This document shows, one piece after another, positions 27,923 to 37,623 of a stretch of 64,000 nucleotides of DNA. Under the pieces are notes generated by a model. It saw only the letters and a list, made by a program, of their open reading frames with translations, made no database searches and was not told where the DNA came from. The translations under genes were made by a program, and so were the position numbers. The stretch comes from a bacterium (GTDB lineage: Bacteria; Bacillota; Clostridia; Lachnospirales; Lachnospiraceae), in NCBI GenBank assembly GCA_022774325.1, contig JALFNN010000064.1, positions 1-64,000 on the forward strand, written 5' to 3'. Every line of letters starts with the position of its first letter. Positions within the stretch are counted from its first letter, which is position 1.

Positions 27923-28582
27923 ATGCTTAAGAAATATAGGACAGTGTTTGAAGGAAGCGAAGGCGAAATTACGGAAAAAAAGTCCAGATTTATTGCTACG
28001 GTTTTGCCGGTGCACAGTGAGGAAGAGGCGATTGGTTTTATCGAGCAGATGAGAAAGAAATACTGGAATGCAACGCATAACTGTTTTGCTTATGTGATCG
28101 GAGAACATTTCGAGATCCAACGGTGCAGTGATGATGGAGAACCTGGCGGAACAGCAGGGAAACCGATGCTGGATGTCCTGATGGGAGAAGAGCTTCATGA
28201 TACGGCAGTCGTGGTGACACGGTATTTCGGTGGGACCCTTTTGGGAACCGGAGGTTTGGTGAGGGCTTATCAGGCCGCAACGAAAGCCGGTCTGTTGGCG
28301 AGCACTGTGATTACAAAATACCTTGGGAAAGAATATGTGATCGGGACAGATTATACGGGACTTGGAAAGATCCAGTACATTCTGGCACAACGTAAACTTT
28401 TTGTGCGAGATACGGAATATACGGACAGTGTTAAGATTCATGTTCTGATTCCGGAGGTGGAGGAACGGGAAGTGTTGGCTGAGATTACGGAAGGAACAAA
28501 CGGACAGGCGAAGCTGGAATCCGGTGATATGTGTTATTTCGCGGATATTGACGGGAAGATTGAGATATTTCCGATTGGATAA
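27923..28582 (+). CDS. yigZ: YigZ/IMPACT family protein
   Basis: 219 aa. The N-terminal IMPACT (UPF0029) domain is complete: KSRFIATVLPVHSEEEA, the near-invariant DDGEPGGTAGKPML, and VVVTRYFGGTLLGTGGLVRAY. The C-terminal DUF1949 ferredoxin-like domain follows (about 140-205). The eukaryotic IMPACT relative modulates translation-stress kinase GCN2; the bacterial role is not firmly known. It is monocistronic with its own promoter and a terminator shared with hpf. Confidence 0.93.
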   Translation: MLKKYRTVFEGSEGEITEKKSRFIATVLPVHSEEEAIGFIEQMRKKYWNATHNCFAYVIGEHFEIQRCSDDGEPGGTAGKPMLDVLMGEELHDTAVVVTRYFGGTLLGTGGLVRAYQAATKAGLLASTVITKYLGKEYVIGTDYTGLGKIQYILAQRKLFVRDTEYTDSVKIHVLIPEVEEREVLAEITEGTNGQAKLESGDMCYFADIDGKIEIFPIG

Positions 28583-28613
28583 AAAAGAGATTGAATAACG
28601 CTGCTTTGAAGTA

Positions 28614-28646
28614 AAATGCTGGTCACATAAGTGACCAGCATTCTTT
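28614..28646. terminator. Bidirectional terminator between yigZ and hpf
   Basis: AATGCTGGTCAC-ATAA-GTGACCAGCATT is a perfect 12-bp stem; followed by CTTT on the plus strand and by TTTAC on the minus strand. Confidence 0.85.
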
Positions 28647-28665
28647 ATACTATATTCGATTATGT

Positions 28666-29205
28666 TTATTGAAATTCAGGTTCAATCAGTCCGTAAGTAC
28701 CATTCTTTCTCTTATATACAACATTGACTTCATCAGTCTCTGCGTTGCTGAACACGTAGAAGTTGTGTCCGAGAAGTTCCATCTGGATGCAGGCATCTTC
28801 CGGGAACATCGGTTTGATTCCGAAGCGCTTTGTGCGGACGATCTGGATTTCTTCCGGATTCGGTTCGGCATTGGTCTCTTCATCGATGAATTCCTGGCGG
28901 AAGTCATGTCCACCCTGATGTTTGGCAATGAGTTTCGTTTTATACTTTCGAAGCTGGCGCTCGATAATCTCTTCTACTAAATCGATGGATACGTACATAT
29001 CACTGCTTACCTGTTCAGAGCGGATAATGTTGCCCTTGACAGGGATTGTGACCTCGATTTTCTGACGTTCCTTTTCGACACTTAAGGTTACGATGATTTC
29101 TGTTTCAGGAGTAAAATACCTTTCAAGCTTCCCAAGCTTCTGTTCTACGGCCTGTCTGAGACCTGGTGTGATTTCGATGTTTCTTCCGCTAATGATAAAT
29201 TTCAT
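28666..29205 (-). CDS. hpf: Ribosome hibernation-promoting factor, long form
   Basis: Binds the 30S subunit and joins 70S ribosomes into inactive 100S dimers in stationary phase. 179 aa from ATG 29205, set by AAAGGAG 9 nt upstream; the longer frame starts at a TTG inside the ribosome binding site. The N-terminal domain (1-100) begins MKFIISGRNIEITPGLRQAV. The C-terminal dimerisation domain (about 120-179) has IVRTKRFGIKPMFPEDACIQ, MELLGHNFYVFSNAETDEVNVVY and RKNGTYGLIEP. The long form with this C-domain is usual in Firmicutes. Confidence 0.95.
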   Translation of the reverse strand: MKFIISGRNIEITPGLRQAVEQKLGKLERYFTPETEIIVTLSVEKERQKIEVTIPVKGNIIRSEQVSSDMYVSIDLVEEIIERQLRKYKTKLIAKHQGGHDFRQEFIDEETNAEPNPEEIQIVRTKRFGIKPMFPEDACIQMELLGHNFYVFSNAETDEVNVVYKRKNGTYGLIEPEFQ

Positions 29206-29306
29206 ACAGCTCAACTCCTTTTGTTTGTATTTCCTATGCAGGGTGCCGGACGCACCTCATAAGAGCATTCCATAGAATAGAATCACTGTTCTATGAATCT
29301 ATAAAT

Positions 29307-29336
29307 ATTATACTCTATTTCACTATGGACATGCAA
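29307..29336 (-). promoter_or_regulatory. Promoter of hpf
   Basis: Minus strand TTGCAT (29336-29331), 18-nt spacer, TATAAT (29312-29307). The predicted leader is about 95 nt and includes a TAGAA/TTCTA inverted repeat around 29273-29294. Confidence 0.6.
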
Positions 29337-29358
29337 TGAAAAAAGAATAAATTTTGGC

Positions 29359-29970
29359 TTAATGAATGGAGCGGATTACTTCGACCCGGGATATATCGCC
29401 GTTATGCATCTTTGCCACACGGAGCCCAAAATTATCGAAATAGGTACATGCACCGACTCCAATCTCGGTCTGTTCTTCCTCAAATCGCTTATGGAGTACA
29501 TCCCGAAGTGTCTGATTGTCCTCACATGGAATATGTACATGGATGATGGAGTTTACATGCTTTGCCTTTGAGGTAGCCCGGAAGATCACTCGCTCGGATT
29601 CATCGAATTCCACAAACAGGAATTTACGTGTTGCAAAGAGAATCGCGATGGAAATCACGCCGATCAGGGTGGCAACCGGATTAGAGTGTTCTACGATGAT
29701 TTGTCGTGCAATGGCAAAAAGCAGAACTTCAAATACGGTTGAAGGTGTCTGCTGATAGAGCATTCGTATCATTTCGACACCAATGATCAGGCTCAGACAG
29801 TTTTCCAGAAGATCACTGTAGTTCGGATACATGTCAAAATTCGGGATATTTTTCAATGACATCGCGAGCTTTACAGCAACAAGTATAATGCTGACTGTAA
29901 GCACGACCGAGATGAAAATCTCCAGAAATGAAGACATTTTCCTTAAAATTGCGGTAGCATACTTTTTCAT
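29359..29970 (-). CDS. PsiE-like membrane protein with soluble C-terminal domain
   Basis: 203 aa. Three or four membrane helices cover residues 1-115: FLEIFISVVLTVSIILVAVKL, LENCLSLIIGVEMIRMLY, and ATLIGVISIAILFATRKFLF. The segment ARQIIVEHSNPVATLIG resembles the phosphate-starvation-inducible PsiE family (R-IIVEH-P motif). Residues 125-203 form a soluble alpha/beta domain resembling the small transporter-associated (CorC/HlyC C-terminal) domain (THYFDNFGLRVAKM-type loop). I infer a regulatory or ion-related membrane protein; function is unknown. AAGGGGGAAA precedes the ATG. It has its own terminator-separated unit between PAP2 and hpf. Confidence 0.7.
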   Translation of the reverse strand: MKKYATAILRKMSSFLEIFISVVLTVSIILVAVKLAMSLKNIPNFDMYPNYSDLLENCLSLIIGVEMIRMLYQQTPSTVFEVLLFAIARQIIVEHSNPVATLIGVISIAILFATRKFLFVEFDESERVIFRATSKAKHVNSIIHVHIPCEDNQTLRDVLHKRFEEEQTEIGVGACTYFDNFGLRVAKMHNGDISRVEVIRSIH

Positions 29971-30024
29971 ACATTTCCCCCTTATGAAATAAATTGATTG
30001 ATAATTTCATTCTATCGAATAAAC

Positions 30025-30086
30025 AAAGAACTGTAAAGGAGAATTTACTGGAAACTAGTCCGGTTCTTACTCTTTTACAGTTCTTT
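30025..30086. terminator. Terminator downstream of the typA-PAP2 operon
   Basis: AAAGAACTGTAAA-GGAG and CTC-TTTTACAGTTCTTT pair as a long stem around a 25-nt AT-rich loop. It follows the PAP2 stop on the minus strand. Confidence 0.8.
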
Positions 30087-30094
30087 TATTTCTT

Positions 30095-30991
30095 TTATAA
30101 ATATTTCATTTTTCGACTGAATATCCAGGGATATACGAAAATCACCCAGAAAATGATAATGCCATACTGAATCATTTCGCCAATCAGAGTGCTCCCAAGA
30201 AGGATTTTCAGCACCAGCTTCAAAACGACTGTCAGTGCAAGCCCGACCACATAGCGGAGCAGAAGTACGTTCCGGGAAGGGTTATTTGCCTTCGGGGAGA
30301 AGCGGAGCGTTTTATTTTCCAGATACCAGCCTGCGGCAAAGCCGAGTGCGGCGCCGGATGCTTTGAAACAATCGGTCACGTAACGATACTCGATCGTTTG
30401 GTTTCTATAAAGGTACGCGGACTGGATGCAGACCAGTGCGGCTGCCAATATAATGATCAGGGTGATGATACCGGTCCATTTCGAATTGGAAGTGAAGCGT
30501 TCCAGGTATTTCCGCGTAAACCAGGCAAAGAAGAGTGATATCACCATAGCAGTGATCACGTCCTTCGGCGTATGGCATCCCAGGTACATCCGTGAGAATC
30601 CGATCAGAAGAAATGTAAGCACGAAAATACATTTCCAGTACCATTTTTCGGCGTTGATGGCAAGTGTCGCAAAGAGGCTTGTTCCGCTCTGTGTGTGCCC
30701 GCTGGGAAAGGAGTACCCTGTGGCAGCCGGGATGGCACTTTCCACAGCTTTAAATTCCGGATCCAGTACCCAAGGACGCGGGATCCGGAACGTAATCTTC
30801 AGGCTTTGCACAAGAAGTCCTGCGCATAAATAGTTGAATCCGATCTGAACGGCCAGCTTCTTGTCGATACACCAGTACAGTGCACAGATGACAGCGATGA
30901 TGACCAGCTCCTGCGCGAGAAACGTGATGAGCTGGAAAATCGTGTCAAGAAGCGGGGTACGTATTCCGGAAAGTGTCCATAAAAAACTCAT
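30095..30991 (-). CDS. PAP2 superfamily membrane phosphatase
   Basis: 298 aa with about eight membrane helices. The acid-phosphatase signature is complete: KITFRIPRP (KX6RP), SFPSGHTQSG (PSGH) and SRMYLGCHTPKDV (SRX5HX3D). Such enzymes dephosphorylate lipid phosphates such as undecaprenyl pyrophosphate or phosphatidic acid phosphate outside the membrane. Its ATG shares one base with the typA stop (TAATG), so it is translationally coupled to typA, an unusual but clear arrangement. The C-terminal half has extra membrane segments beyond the catalytic core. Confidence 0.9.
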   Translation of the reverse strand: MSFLWTLSGIRTPLLDTIFQLITFLAQELVIIAVICALYWCIDKKLAVQIGFNYLCAGLLVQSLKITFRIPRPWVLDPEFKAVESAIPAATGYSFPSGHTQSGTSLFATLAINAEKWYWKCIFVLTFLLIGFSRMYLGCHTPKDVITAMVISLFFAWFTRKYLERFTSNSKWTGIITLIIILAAALVCIQSAYLYRNQTIEYRYVTDCFKASGAALGFAAGWYLENKTLRFSPKANNPSRNVLLLRYVVGLALTVVLKLVLKILLGSTLIGEMIQYGIIIFWVIFVYPWIFSRKMKYL

Positions 30992-32814
30992 TAGCTGATT
31001 CCTCGTTTACGCATTTTAGGATCCAGGATCTTTTTGCGGATACGTAAGGATTTCGGAGTTACTTCCAGCAATTCGTCGGTATCGATGAAATCGAGGGCTT
31101 CTTCAAGACTCAGGACCTTAGGTGGTGTAAGTTTCAGTGCTTCGTCGGCGCTGGAAGAACGAGTATTTGTCAGATGCTTGGTCTTGCAGACGTTCAGCTC
31201 GATATCGTCAGTTTTGGCATTCTGACCGACAACCATACCGGCGTATACCTTTTCGCCCGGTCCGATAAACAGGGTACCGCGATCCTGTGCATTGAAAAGA
31301 CCATATGCAACGGCTTCTCCTGTTTCAAATGCAATCAGAGAACCCTGATTTCTGTACTGGATGTCACCTTTATATGGGGCATAGCCGTCGAAGGCAGTAT
31401 TCATGATTCCGTTTCCTTTGGTGTCGGTCAGAAAATCGCCGCGGTATCCGATGAGGCCGCGGGCAGGAATGGAGAATTCCATTCGGGTGTAACCGCCGTT
31501 GGACATACCCATATTGCGGAGTTCCCCCTTTCTCTGACTAAGCTTGTCGATAACGACTCCAGTGAACTCGTCCGGAACATCAATGTAAGCAAGCTCCATC
31601 GGTTCCAGCTTCTTGCCGTTTTCATCGGTCTTATATAATACTTCTGCCTTGCTGACTGCGAATTCATAGCCTTCACGGCGCATATTTTCGATGAGAACGG
31701 AAAGGTGAAGTTCACCTCTTCCGGAAACTTTGAAGCTGTCGGTATTCTCGGTCTCTTCCACACGCAGACTGACATCGGTATTCAGTTCCCGGAATAAACG
31801 TTCGCGAATGTGGCGGGAAGTCACAAATTTTCCTTCCTGACCGGCAAATGGACTGTCGTTTACGATGAACTGCATGGCGATGGTAGGTTCGGAGATTTTC
31901 TGGAATTCGATTGGCCTTGGCTGGTCGACAGAACAGATCGTATCACCGATGGAAATGTCTGCAATACCGGAAATTGCCACGATTGAGCCGATAGTCGCTT
32001 TTTTAACTTCTACTTTATTCAGTCCGTCAAACTCGTAGAGTTTGCTGATCTTCACTTTCTTCTGCTTGTCTGGGTCGTGATGGTTGACAACGATCACGTC
32101 CTGATTCACGGCGATGGTACCGTTGTCTACTTTGCCGACACCGATTCTTCCGACGTACTCGTTGTAATCGATGGTACTGATCAGTACCTGTGTGCCGGCA
32201 TCCGGATCGCCCTCCGGTGCAGGAATATAATCCAGGATCGTCTCAAAAAGAGGAGTCATATCCTTCGGTTCATCATCCTCATTGTAGGTGGCATATCCGT
32301 CTCTTGCGGATGCATAGATGAACGGACAGTCAAGCTGATCATCGGAAGCACCCAGATCAATCAGCAGTTCCAGTACTTCATCGATGACGCCATCCGGCCG
32401 TGCTTCGGGACGGTCAATCTTATTGATACAGACGATGACCGGAAGCTTCAGTGCCAGTGCTTTTTTCAGAACGAACTTGGTCTGAGGCATTGCTCCTTCA
32501 AATGCGTCAACAACAAGAATGACACCGTTGACCATTTTGAGAACTCGTTCCACTTCACCGCCGAAATCGGCATGGCCGGGTGTATCAATGATATTGATCT
32601 TTGTATTTTTATAGAAAACGGCTGTGTTTTTGGAAAGAATTGTGATGCCGCGCTCACGTTCGATATCGTTGGAGTCCATGACACGTTCGGCTACTTCCTG
32701 ATTTGCACGGAATACACCGCTCTGTTTCAAAAGTTCATCCACCAGTGTTGTTTTACCGTGGTCAACATGGGCGATGATTGCAATATTTCTAATGTCTTCA
32801 CGCTTTGTATTCAT
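30991..32814 (-). CDS. typA: Translational GTPase TypA/BipA
   Basis: Ribosome-binding GTPase related to EF-G/LepA, needed for growth under stress and ribosome assembly. 607 aa, standard. G1 [18 protein letters not shown]2 region around ERERGITI, G3 [15 protein letters not shown]4 [12 protein letters not shown]5 SARDGYA. The C-terminal TypA-specific domain includes [26 protein letters not shown] (given here by its position near residue 425-450 only as a region) and [23 protein letters not shown] precedes the ATG. A probable promoter (TTGTAA-16-TAAACT) lies around 32860-32890 on the minus strand. Confidence 0.95.
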   Translation of the reverse strand: MNTKREDIRNIAIIAHVDHGKTTLVDELLKQSGVFRANQEVAERVMDSNDIERERGITILSKNTAVFYKNTKINIIDTPGHADFGGEVERVLKMVNGVILVVDAFEGAMPQTKFVLKKALALKLPVIVCINKIDRPEARPDGVIDEVLELLIDLGASDDQLDCPFIYASARDGYATYNEDDEPKDMTPLFETILDYIPAPEGDPDAGTQVLISTIDYNEYVGRIGVGKVDNGTIAVNQDVIVVNHHDPDKQKKVKISKLYEFDGLNKVEVKKATIGSIVAISGIADISIGDTICSVDQPRPIEFQKISEPTIAMQFIVNDSPFAGQEGKFVTSRHIRERLFRELNTDVSLRVEETENTDSFKVSGRGELHLSVLIENMRREGYEFAVSKAEVLYKTDENGKKLEPMELAYIDVPDEFTGVVIDKLSQRKGELRNMGMSNGGYTRMEFSIPARGLIGYRGDFLTDTKGNGIMNTAFDGYAPYKGDIQYRNQGSLIAFETGEAVAYGLFNAQDRGTLFIGPGEKVYAGMVVGQNAKTDDIELNVCKTKHLTNTRSSSADEALKLTPPKVLSLEEALDFIDTDELLEVTPKSLRIRKKILDPKMRKRGIS

Positions 32815-33044
32815 GTTCTTTTACCCTTCTTCTTACCTATATAATGTTGTAACTTGTTTAGTTTATCACATTTCTGGAATTTTACAAGTACTATCAAAAA
32901 TTTTCAATTTTTAGTTCTAAAACAAATGGGTGATTCATAGATATATAAATGTGTCCGGTGAAATGTGTGCGGTAAAATGCCAGCTATACCGGGAAAAAAT
33001 GCTGCGGAAGTACGCCAACGAAAAGGAAGGAGATTTACGACGCT

Positions 33045-33671
33045 ATGTCAGATAAGATTATTGAAAACAACCAGGTAACAATTATGGGGCAGGTTGCATC
33101 CGAATTTGAGTTCAGTCACGAGGTGTTTGGTGAAGGATTCTACATCGTGGAGGTATTGGTGAAAAGGCTCAGCAATTCCTGCGACCGTATTCCTCTGATG
33201 GTCTCAGAACGGCTGATCGATGTGACGCAGGACTATACAGGAGAATTTATTATGGCATCCGGTCAGTTCCGGTCCTACAACCGGCATGAGGAGCAGAAAA
33301 ACCGTCTGGTATTATCCGTGTTTGTGCGGGAGATTTCCTTTATGGAAGAAGAGCCTGACGGCTCGAAAACGAACAGTATTCTGTTGGATGGATATATCTG
33401 TAAAGAGCCGATTTACAGGAAGACACCGCTGGGAAGAGAAATTGCAGATCTTCTGCTTGCGGTCAATAGACCATACGGAAAATCGGATTATATACCATGT
33501 ATTTGCTGGGGAAGAAATGCAAGGTATGCATCCGGATTTGAAGTGGGAGAGCATGTGCAGGTTCTTGGCAGGATCCAGAGCAGGGAATATGTGAAGAAAC
33601 TGTCTGAGACGGAGACGGAGAAAAGAGTTGCCTATGAGGTGTCTGTAAGTAAGCTGGAATGTATGGAATAG
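33045..33671 (+). CDS. SSB-like protein with two OB folds
   Basis: 208 aa. Both halves look like single-strand DNA-binding OB folds. The first (about 8-105) starts NNQVTIMGQVASEFEF. The second (about 112-205) starts ILLDGYICKEPIYRKTPLGR and has the SSB-like DLLLAVNRPYGKSDYIPCICWG and VQVLGRIQSREY. There is no acidic DDDIPF-type tail, so it is not the replicative SSB. The second half carries the better SSB match. AAAGGAAGGAG lies upstream. It is a free-standing gene ahead of dapA. Role in DNA repair or recombination is an inference from the fold. Confidence 0.8.
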   Translation: MSDKIIENNQVTIMGQVASEFEFSHEVFGEGFYIVEVLVKRLSNSCDRIPLMVSERLIDVTQDYTGEFIMASGQFRSYNRHEEQKNRLVLSVFVREISFMEEEPDGSKTNSILLDGYICKEPIYRKTPLGREIADLLLAVNRPYGKSDYIPCICWGRNARYASGFEVGEHVQVLGRIQSREYVKKLSETETEKRVAYEVSVSKLECME

Positions 33672-33704
33672 ATGAATGCAGAGATATTTTGCTAAATCCT
33701 TTGA

Positions 33705-33733
33705 TTGACAGTGCTTTTAAATAATGATAAACT
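33705..33733 (+). promoter_or_regulatory. Promoter of dapA
   Basis: TTGACA at 33705-33710, 17 nt, TAAACT at 33728-33733, 36 nt before the dapA ATG. I see no lysine riboswitch in the short leader. Confidence 0.75.
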
Positions 33734-33769
33734 GTGAATAGTCAAGAAAAGTAAGTCAGGAGGAATATT

Positions 33770-34660
33770 ATGTCTATTTTTACCGGTTCTGGTGTAGCAA
33801 TCGTAACACCATTTAATGATGATGAGAGTATTAATTACGATAAATTAGATGAACTGCTGGATTTTCACTGTAATCATAGAACAGATAGTATTATTATTTG
33901 TGGGACTACAGGAGAGTCTTCTACTTTGTCGGAAGAGGAGCATATGGACTGTATCCGTTTTACGATTGAACGTGTAAAAGGACGTGTTCCGGTCATTGCA
34001 GGAACAGGGTCCAACAGTACATATACAACGGTGCAGATGTCGAGAGAAGCGGTTGAAGACGGGGCGGACGGATTACTTCTGGTAACTCCGTATTATAATA
34101 AATGTACACAGGCAGGTCTGGTTGCACATTACACTCAGGTGGCAAAGGAGGCGAAAGCGCCGATCATTCTTTACAGTGTTGCAAGCCGTACCGGTGTAAA
34201 TATCGCACCGGAGACTGCTGCAGAGCTTTACAAAACCGTTGATAACATTGTGGGAATCAAAGAAGCTTCGGGAAATATTTCGCAGATTGCGAAAGTTATG
34301 AATCTGACGGACGGTAAGATTGATCTGTATTCAGGAAATGATGACCAGATCGTTCCGATCCTTTCTCTCGGAGGAAAAGGTGTGATTTCTGTACTTGCCA
34401 ATATTGCGCCGGACTATACACATGATATCTGTGAGAATTTCTTTAAAGGCAATGTGGCAGAAAGTTGCCGGATGCAGCTTGCTGCACTTCCACTGATCGA
34501 GAAGCTGTTTTGTGAAGTCAATCCGATTCCGGTAAAAAAGGCATTGAATCTGATGGGGCTGGAAGTGGGACCGCTTCGTATGCCACTCACGGAGATGACA
34601 GAAGCAAATACTGCAAAATTAGCTGAACAGATGAAGAAATTTGGAATTTCTGTACTTTAA
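33770..34660 (+). CDS. dapA: 4-hydroxy-tetrahydrodipicolinate synthase
   Basis: Condenses pyruvate with aspartate semialdehyde, the first lysine/diaminopimelate step. 296 aa TIM barrel. Visible: GSGVAIVTPFNDD, CGTTGESSTLSEEEH (Thr-Thr site), GTGSNSTYTTVQMS, the catalytic Tyr in ILYSVASRTG, and the Schiff-base Lys in VGIKEASGN. The ribosome binding site is CAGGAGGAA. dapB follows after a gap with a hairpin terminator that probably lets some transcription through. Confidence 0.96.
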   Translation: MSIFTGSGVAIVTPFNDDESINYDKLDELLDFHCNHRTDSIIICGTTGESSTLSEEEHMDCIRFTIERVKGRVPVIAGTGSNSTYTTVQMSREAVEDGADGLLLVTPYYNKCTQAGLVAHYTQVAKEAKAPIILYSVASRTGVNIAPETAAELYKTVDNIVGIKEASGNISQIAKVMNLTDGKIDLYSGNDDQIVPILSLGGKGVISVLANIAPDYTHDICENFFKGNVAESCRMQLAALPLIEKLFCEVNPIPVKKALNLMGLEVGPLRMPLTEMTEANTAKLAEQMKKFGISVL

Positions 34661-34698
34661 TTGGAAGTCAGTAATGGTAAAAATGGGATTGATAGGAC

Positions 34699-34736
34699 AG
34701 GGCTTTGCTGCCGGAAGGTGGCACTGCCCTTTTGTT
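34699..34736 (+). terminator. Hairpin with T-tract between dapA and dapB
   Basis: AGGGC-TT-TGCTGCC-GGAA-GGTGGCA-CT-GCCCT followed by TTTGTT. The stem is interrupted by a small internal loop, so partial readthrough into dapB is plausible. Confidence 0.65.
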
Positions 34737-34799
34737 AAATAAAGATAATTGTGAAAAAAATTACGATGTTTATGAAAGAACCAAAGGAGGAATGGATTG

Positions 34800-35558
34800 A
34801 TGGTAAGGGCAATTATGCATGGATGCAACGGAAAAATGGGACAGGTCATTACAGGACTTGTCAGGGATGATGAGCAGATTGAAATCGTAGCAGGAGTGGA
34901 TGCGTATTTAGGAATTGAAAATACATATCCGACATTTAAGACTCTTGCAGAATGCGATGTGGAGGCGGATGTAGTCATCGATTTTTCCAATGCATCGGCT
35001 GTGAACGCACTTCTCGACGAGTGTGTTGCAAGAAAACTTCCGGTTGTACTCTGTACGACAGGGCTTTCCGAGGAACAGCTCGCAAAAGTAGACAAGGCAT
35101 CGGAGTCAACAGCAGTGCTTCGGTCAGCGAACATGTCGCTGGGAATCAATTTGTTGATGAAATTATTGAAGGAAGCAGCGAAAGTCCTCTCACCGGCAGG
35201 GTTCGATATCGAACTGGTGGAAAAGCATCATAATCAGAAGGTGGACGCACCGAGCGGAACCGCGATTGCACTTGCGGATTCGATTAATGAAGCACTGGAT
35301 GAAAAGTATACCTATAATTATGACAGAAGCAAGGAACGCAAAAAACGTGAAAAGAATGAGATCGGAATCGTGGCTGTGCGTGGCGGAACGATTGTGGGAC
35401 AGCATGATGTCATCTTTGCGGGGGCGGATGAGGTCATTGAGTTCCAGCATACGGCTTACTCCAAAGCTGTTTTTGGGAAGGGCGCAGTGGAAGCTGCAAA
35501 GTTCCTTGCAGGGAAGCCGGCAGGTCATTATGATATGAGTGATGTGATTCAGTTTTAG
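34800..35558 (+). CDS. dapB: 4-hydroxy-tetrahydrodipicolinate reductase
   Basis: Second step of the lysine/DAP branch, NAD(P)H-dependent. 252 aa from the ATG at 34800 (AAAGGAGG 9 nt upstream; an in-frame TTG just before is less likely). The nucleotide-binding start is MHGCNGKMGQVI. Catalytic EKHHNQKVDAPSGTA contains the His-His pair and the Lys of the active site; VRGGTIVGQHDVIF is also family-typical. The next gene fbp starts 27 nt later. Confidence 0.95.
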   Translation: MVRAIMHGCNGKMGQVITGLVRDDEQIEIVAGVDAYLGIENTYPTFKTLAECDVEADVVIDFSNASAVNALLDECVARKLPVVLCTTGLSEEQLAKVDKASESTAVLRSANMSLGINLLMKLLKEAAKVLSPAGFDIELVEKHHNQKVDAPSGTAIALADSINEALDEKYTYNYDRSKERKKREKNEIGIVAVRGGTIVGQHDVIFAGADEVIEFQHTAYSKAVFGKGAVEAAKFLAGKPAGHYDMSDVIQF

Positions 35559-35585
35559 AAAAAGAATATCAGGGAGAATATGAAA

Positions 35586-37538
35586 ATGAGTGGATTAAAA
35601 GAAAAATATCTGGAACGTCTGGCGGAATTATTTCCTACCATTGCAGCTGCCTCAACCGAAATCATCAATCTTCAGGCGATTCTGAATCTTCCAAAGGGGA
35701 CGGAGCATTTTATAACGGATGTGCACGGTGAATATGAGGCGTTCAATCATGTCCTCAAAAACGGATCGGGTTCTGTAAAGCGGAAGATCGATGATGTGTT
35801 TGCAAACACGATGAGTGCGAGAGATAAGCAGACACTGGCAACACTGATCTACTATCCACGGGAGAAGATGGAAAAGATCCGTGAGACAGAACCGAATATG
35901 GATGACTGGTATAAGATTACGCTCTACCGTTTGATCGAGATCAGTAAGAGAGCGGCAAGCAAGTATACCCGCTCCAAAGTGAGAAAGGCGCTTCCGAAGG
36001 ATTTCTCTTATGTAATTGAAGAATTGATTACAGAAAAGCAGGGACTGGCAGATAAGGAATCTTATTATGCGTCCATTATCAGTACCATTATCCGCATCGG
36101 AAGAGCAGAGGAGTTTATTGTAGCACTTTGTGAACTGATTCAGAGGCTTGTTGTGGATCATCTTCATATTGTCGGTGATATTTACGACAGAGGTCCGGGA
36201 CCGCATCTGATTATGGACAAGCTGATGGAACATCATTCGGTAGATATCCAGTGGGGGAATCATGACGTCCTCTGGATGGGAGCGGCAGCTGGGCAGAAAT
36301 GCTGTATTGCAAATGTAATCCGAATCTGTGCAAGATACGGTAATCTGGATATCCTGGAAGATGGATATGGAATCAATTTACTTCCGCTTGCGACTTTTGC
36401 GTGGAAAAAATATGCGAAAGATCCGTGTGAGTGTTTTAAATTGAAAGGAAGCGGTGCCGACGGCGCTCAGGAAATGGAATTGAATATGAAGCTTCATAAA
36501 GCGATTTCAATTATTCAGTTCAAGATTGAAGGACAGATGTCTAAAGTATATCCGGAATTTGGATTTGAAAAACGGAATTTCCTGCATAAGATCAATTATG
36601 AAAAGGGAACGATTGTAATTGAAGATAAGGAATACACCATGCTGGATGATTATTTCCCGACGATCGATCCGGCTGACCCGTATGCGTTGTCGCCGGAAGA
36701 GGAGGAAATCATGGAACGTCTTGTTTCAGCTTTCCAGAACTGTGAGAAACTCCAGCGGCATATGCGATTTCTTCTTAGCAAAGGATCGCTGTACAAGATC
36801 TACAATTCAAATCTTCTGTATCATGGATGTGTGCCGCTTACAGAAGACGGAAATCTGAAAGAAGTAACGATTTATGGCAAGACCTATAAAGGAAAAGCGT
36901 TGTATGATTTTATGGATTCCTATGTGAGAAAAGGATTTTTTGCAATTGATCCGAAGGAACGTGCAAAAGGGCGGGATCTGATGTGGTATATCTGGCAGGG
37001 TGAGAATTCACCTTTGTTTGCAAAAGATAAGATGGCTACATTTGAACGGTATTTTCTGAATGAAGTAGAACTGCACAAGGAACATAAAAATCCGTATTAT
37101 ACATTCCTGGAAAATGAAGAAGTGATGGATCGTGTTCTCATGGAATTCGGTATGGATACAAAGAAATCGAGAATCATCAACGGTCACGTACCTGTGAAGA
37201 CAAAGAATGGAGAAAATCCGGTGAAATGCGGAGGTAAGGTGATGGTTATCGACGGAGGATTTTCCAAGGCTTACCAGAAAGAGACCGGAATTGCAGGATA
37301 TACGCTTATCTACAATTCTTATGGACTGATCCTTGCGGCACATGAGCCGTTTGAATCAACCGAGGCAGCTATTGAGAAGGAGCGTGATATTCATTCGGAC
37401 AGTGTGATCATCAATCGTGTTGTTTCCAGAAAGACGGTCGGAGATACGGATGTGGGAAATAGTATCCGTGAGCGGATCGCCGATCTGGAGGAACTGCTTA
37501 AGGCATACCGCAGCGGTAAGATCATCGAAAAAATTTAA
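35586..37538 (+). CDS. fbp: Fructose-1,6-bisphosphatase, class III
   Basis: Gluconeogenic phosphatase of the Firmicutes-specific class III, a calcineurin-like metalloenzyme. About 650 aa. The metal-binding motifs are FITDVHGEYEAFNHVL, GDIYDRGPGPHLIMD and WGNHDVLWMGAAAG; INGHVPVK and KVMVIDGGFSKAYQ follow near the C-terminus. Two ATGs (35580 and 35586) are possible; the second has better spacing from AGGGAG. By lowering fructose-bisphosphate it opposes the signal that activates HprK (23.1 kb). Confidence 0.95.
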   Translation: MSGLKEKYLERLAELFPTIAAASTEIINLQAILNLPKGTEHFITDVHGEYEAFNHVLKNGSGSVKRKIDDVFANTMSARDKQTLATLIYYPREKMEKIRETEPNMDDWYKITLYRLIEISKRAASKYTRSKVRKALPKDFSYVIEELITEKQGLADKESYYASIISTIIRIGRAEEFIVALCELIQRLVVDHLHIVGDIYDRGPGPHLIMDKLMEHHSVDIQWGNHDVLWMGAAAGQKCCIANVIRICARYGNLDILEDGYGINLLPLATFAWKKYAKDPCECFKLKGSGADGAQEMELNMKLHKAISIIQFKIEGQMSKVYPEFGFEKRNFLHKINYEKGTIVIEDKEYTMLDDYFPTIDPADPYALSPEEEEIMERLVSAFQNCEKLQRHMRFLLSKGSLYKIYNSNLLYHGCVPLTEDGNLKEVTIYGKTYKGKALYDFMDSYVRKGFFAIDPKERAKGRDLMWYIWQGENSPLFAKDKMATFERYFLNEVELHKEHKNPYYTFLENEEVMDRVLMEFGMDTKKSRIINGHVPVKTKNGENPVKCGGKVMVIDGGFSKAYQKETGIAGYTLIYNSYGLILAAHEPFESTEAAIEKERDIHSDSVIINRVVSRKTVGDTDVGNSIRERIADLEELLKAYRSGKIIEKI

Positions 37539-37566
37539 AATTATTTTTCATACATATTTTTTTCGC

Positions 37567-37609
37567 TTCTGTAAATAGTAGTAGTAACCTGAATTTTACA
37601 TTTACAGAA
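37567..37609 (+). promoter_or_regulatory. Leader inverted repeat before a low-complexity lipoprotein gene
   Basis: TTCTGTAAAT and ATTTACAGAA form a perfect 10-bp stem with a 23-nt loop. The right arm ends in AGAA, next to the GGAAG ribosome binding site, so folding could mask translation. It is not followed by T residues, which argues against an intrinsic terminator. Confidence 0.45.
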
Positions 37610-37623
37610 AGGAAGAATTGAAT

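Noticed and set aside
27779-28441. 220-codon frame opposite yigZ
   Set aside because: Antisense to a well supported YigZ/IMPACT gene, with Cys/His/Ser-rich composition typical of shadow frames.
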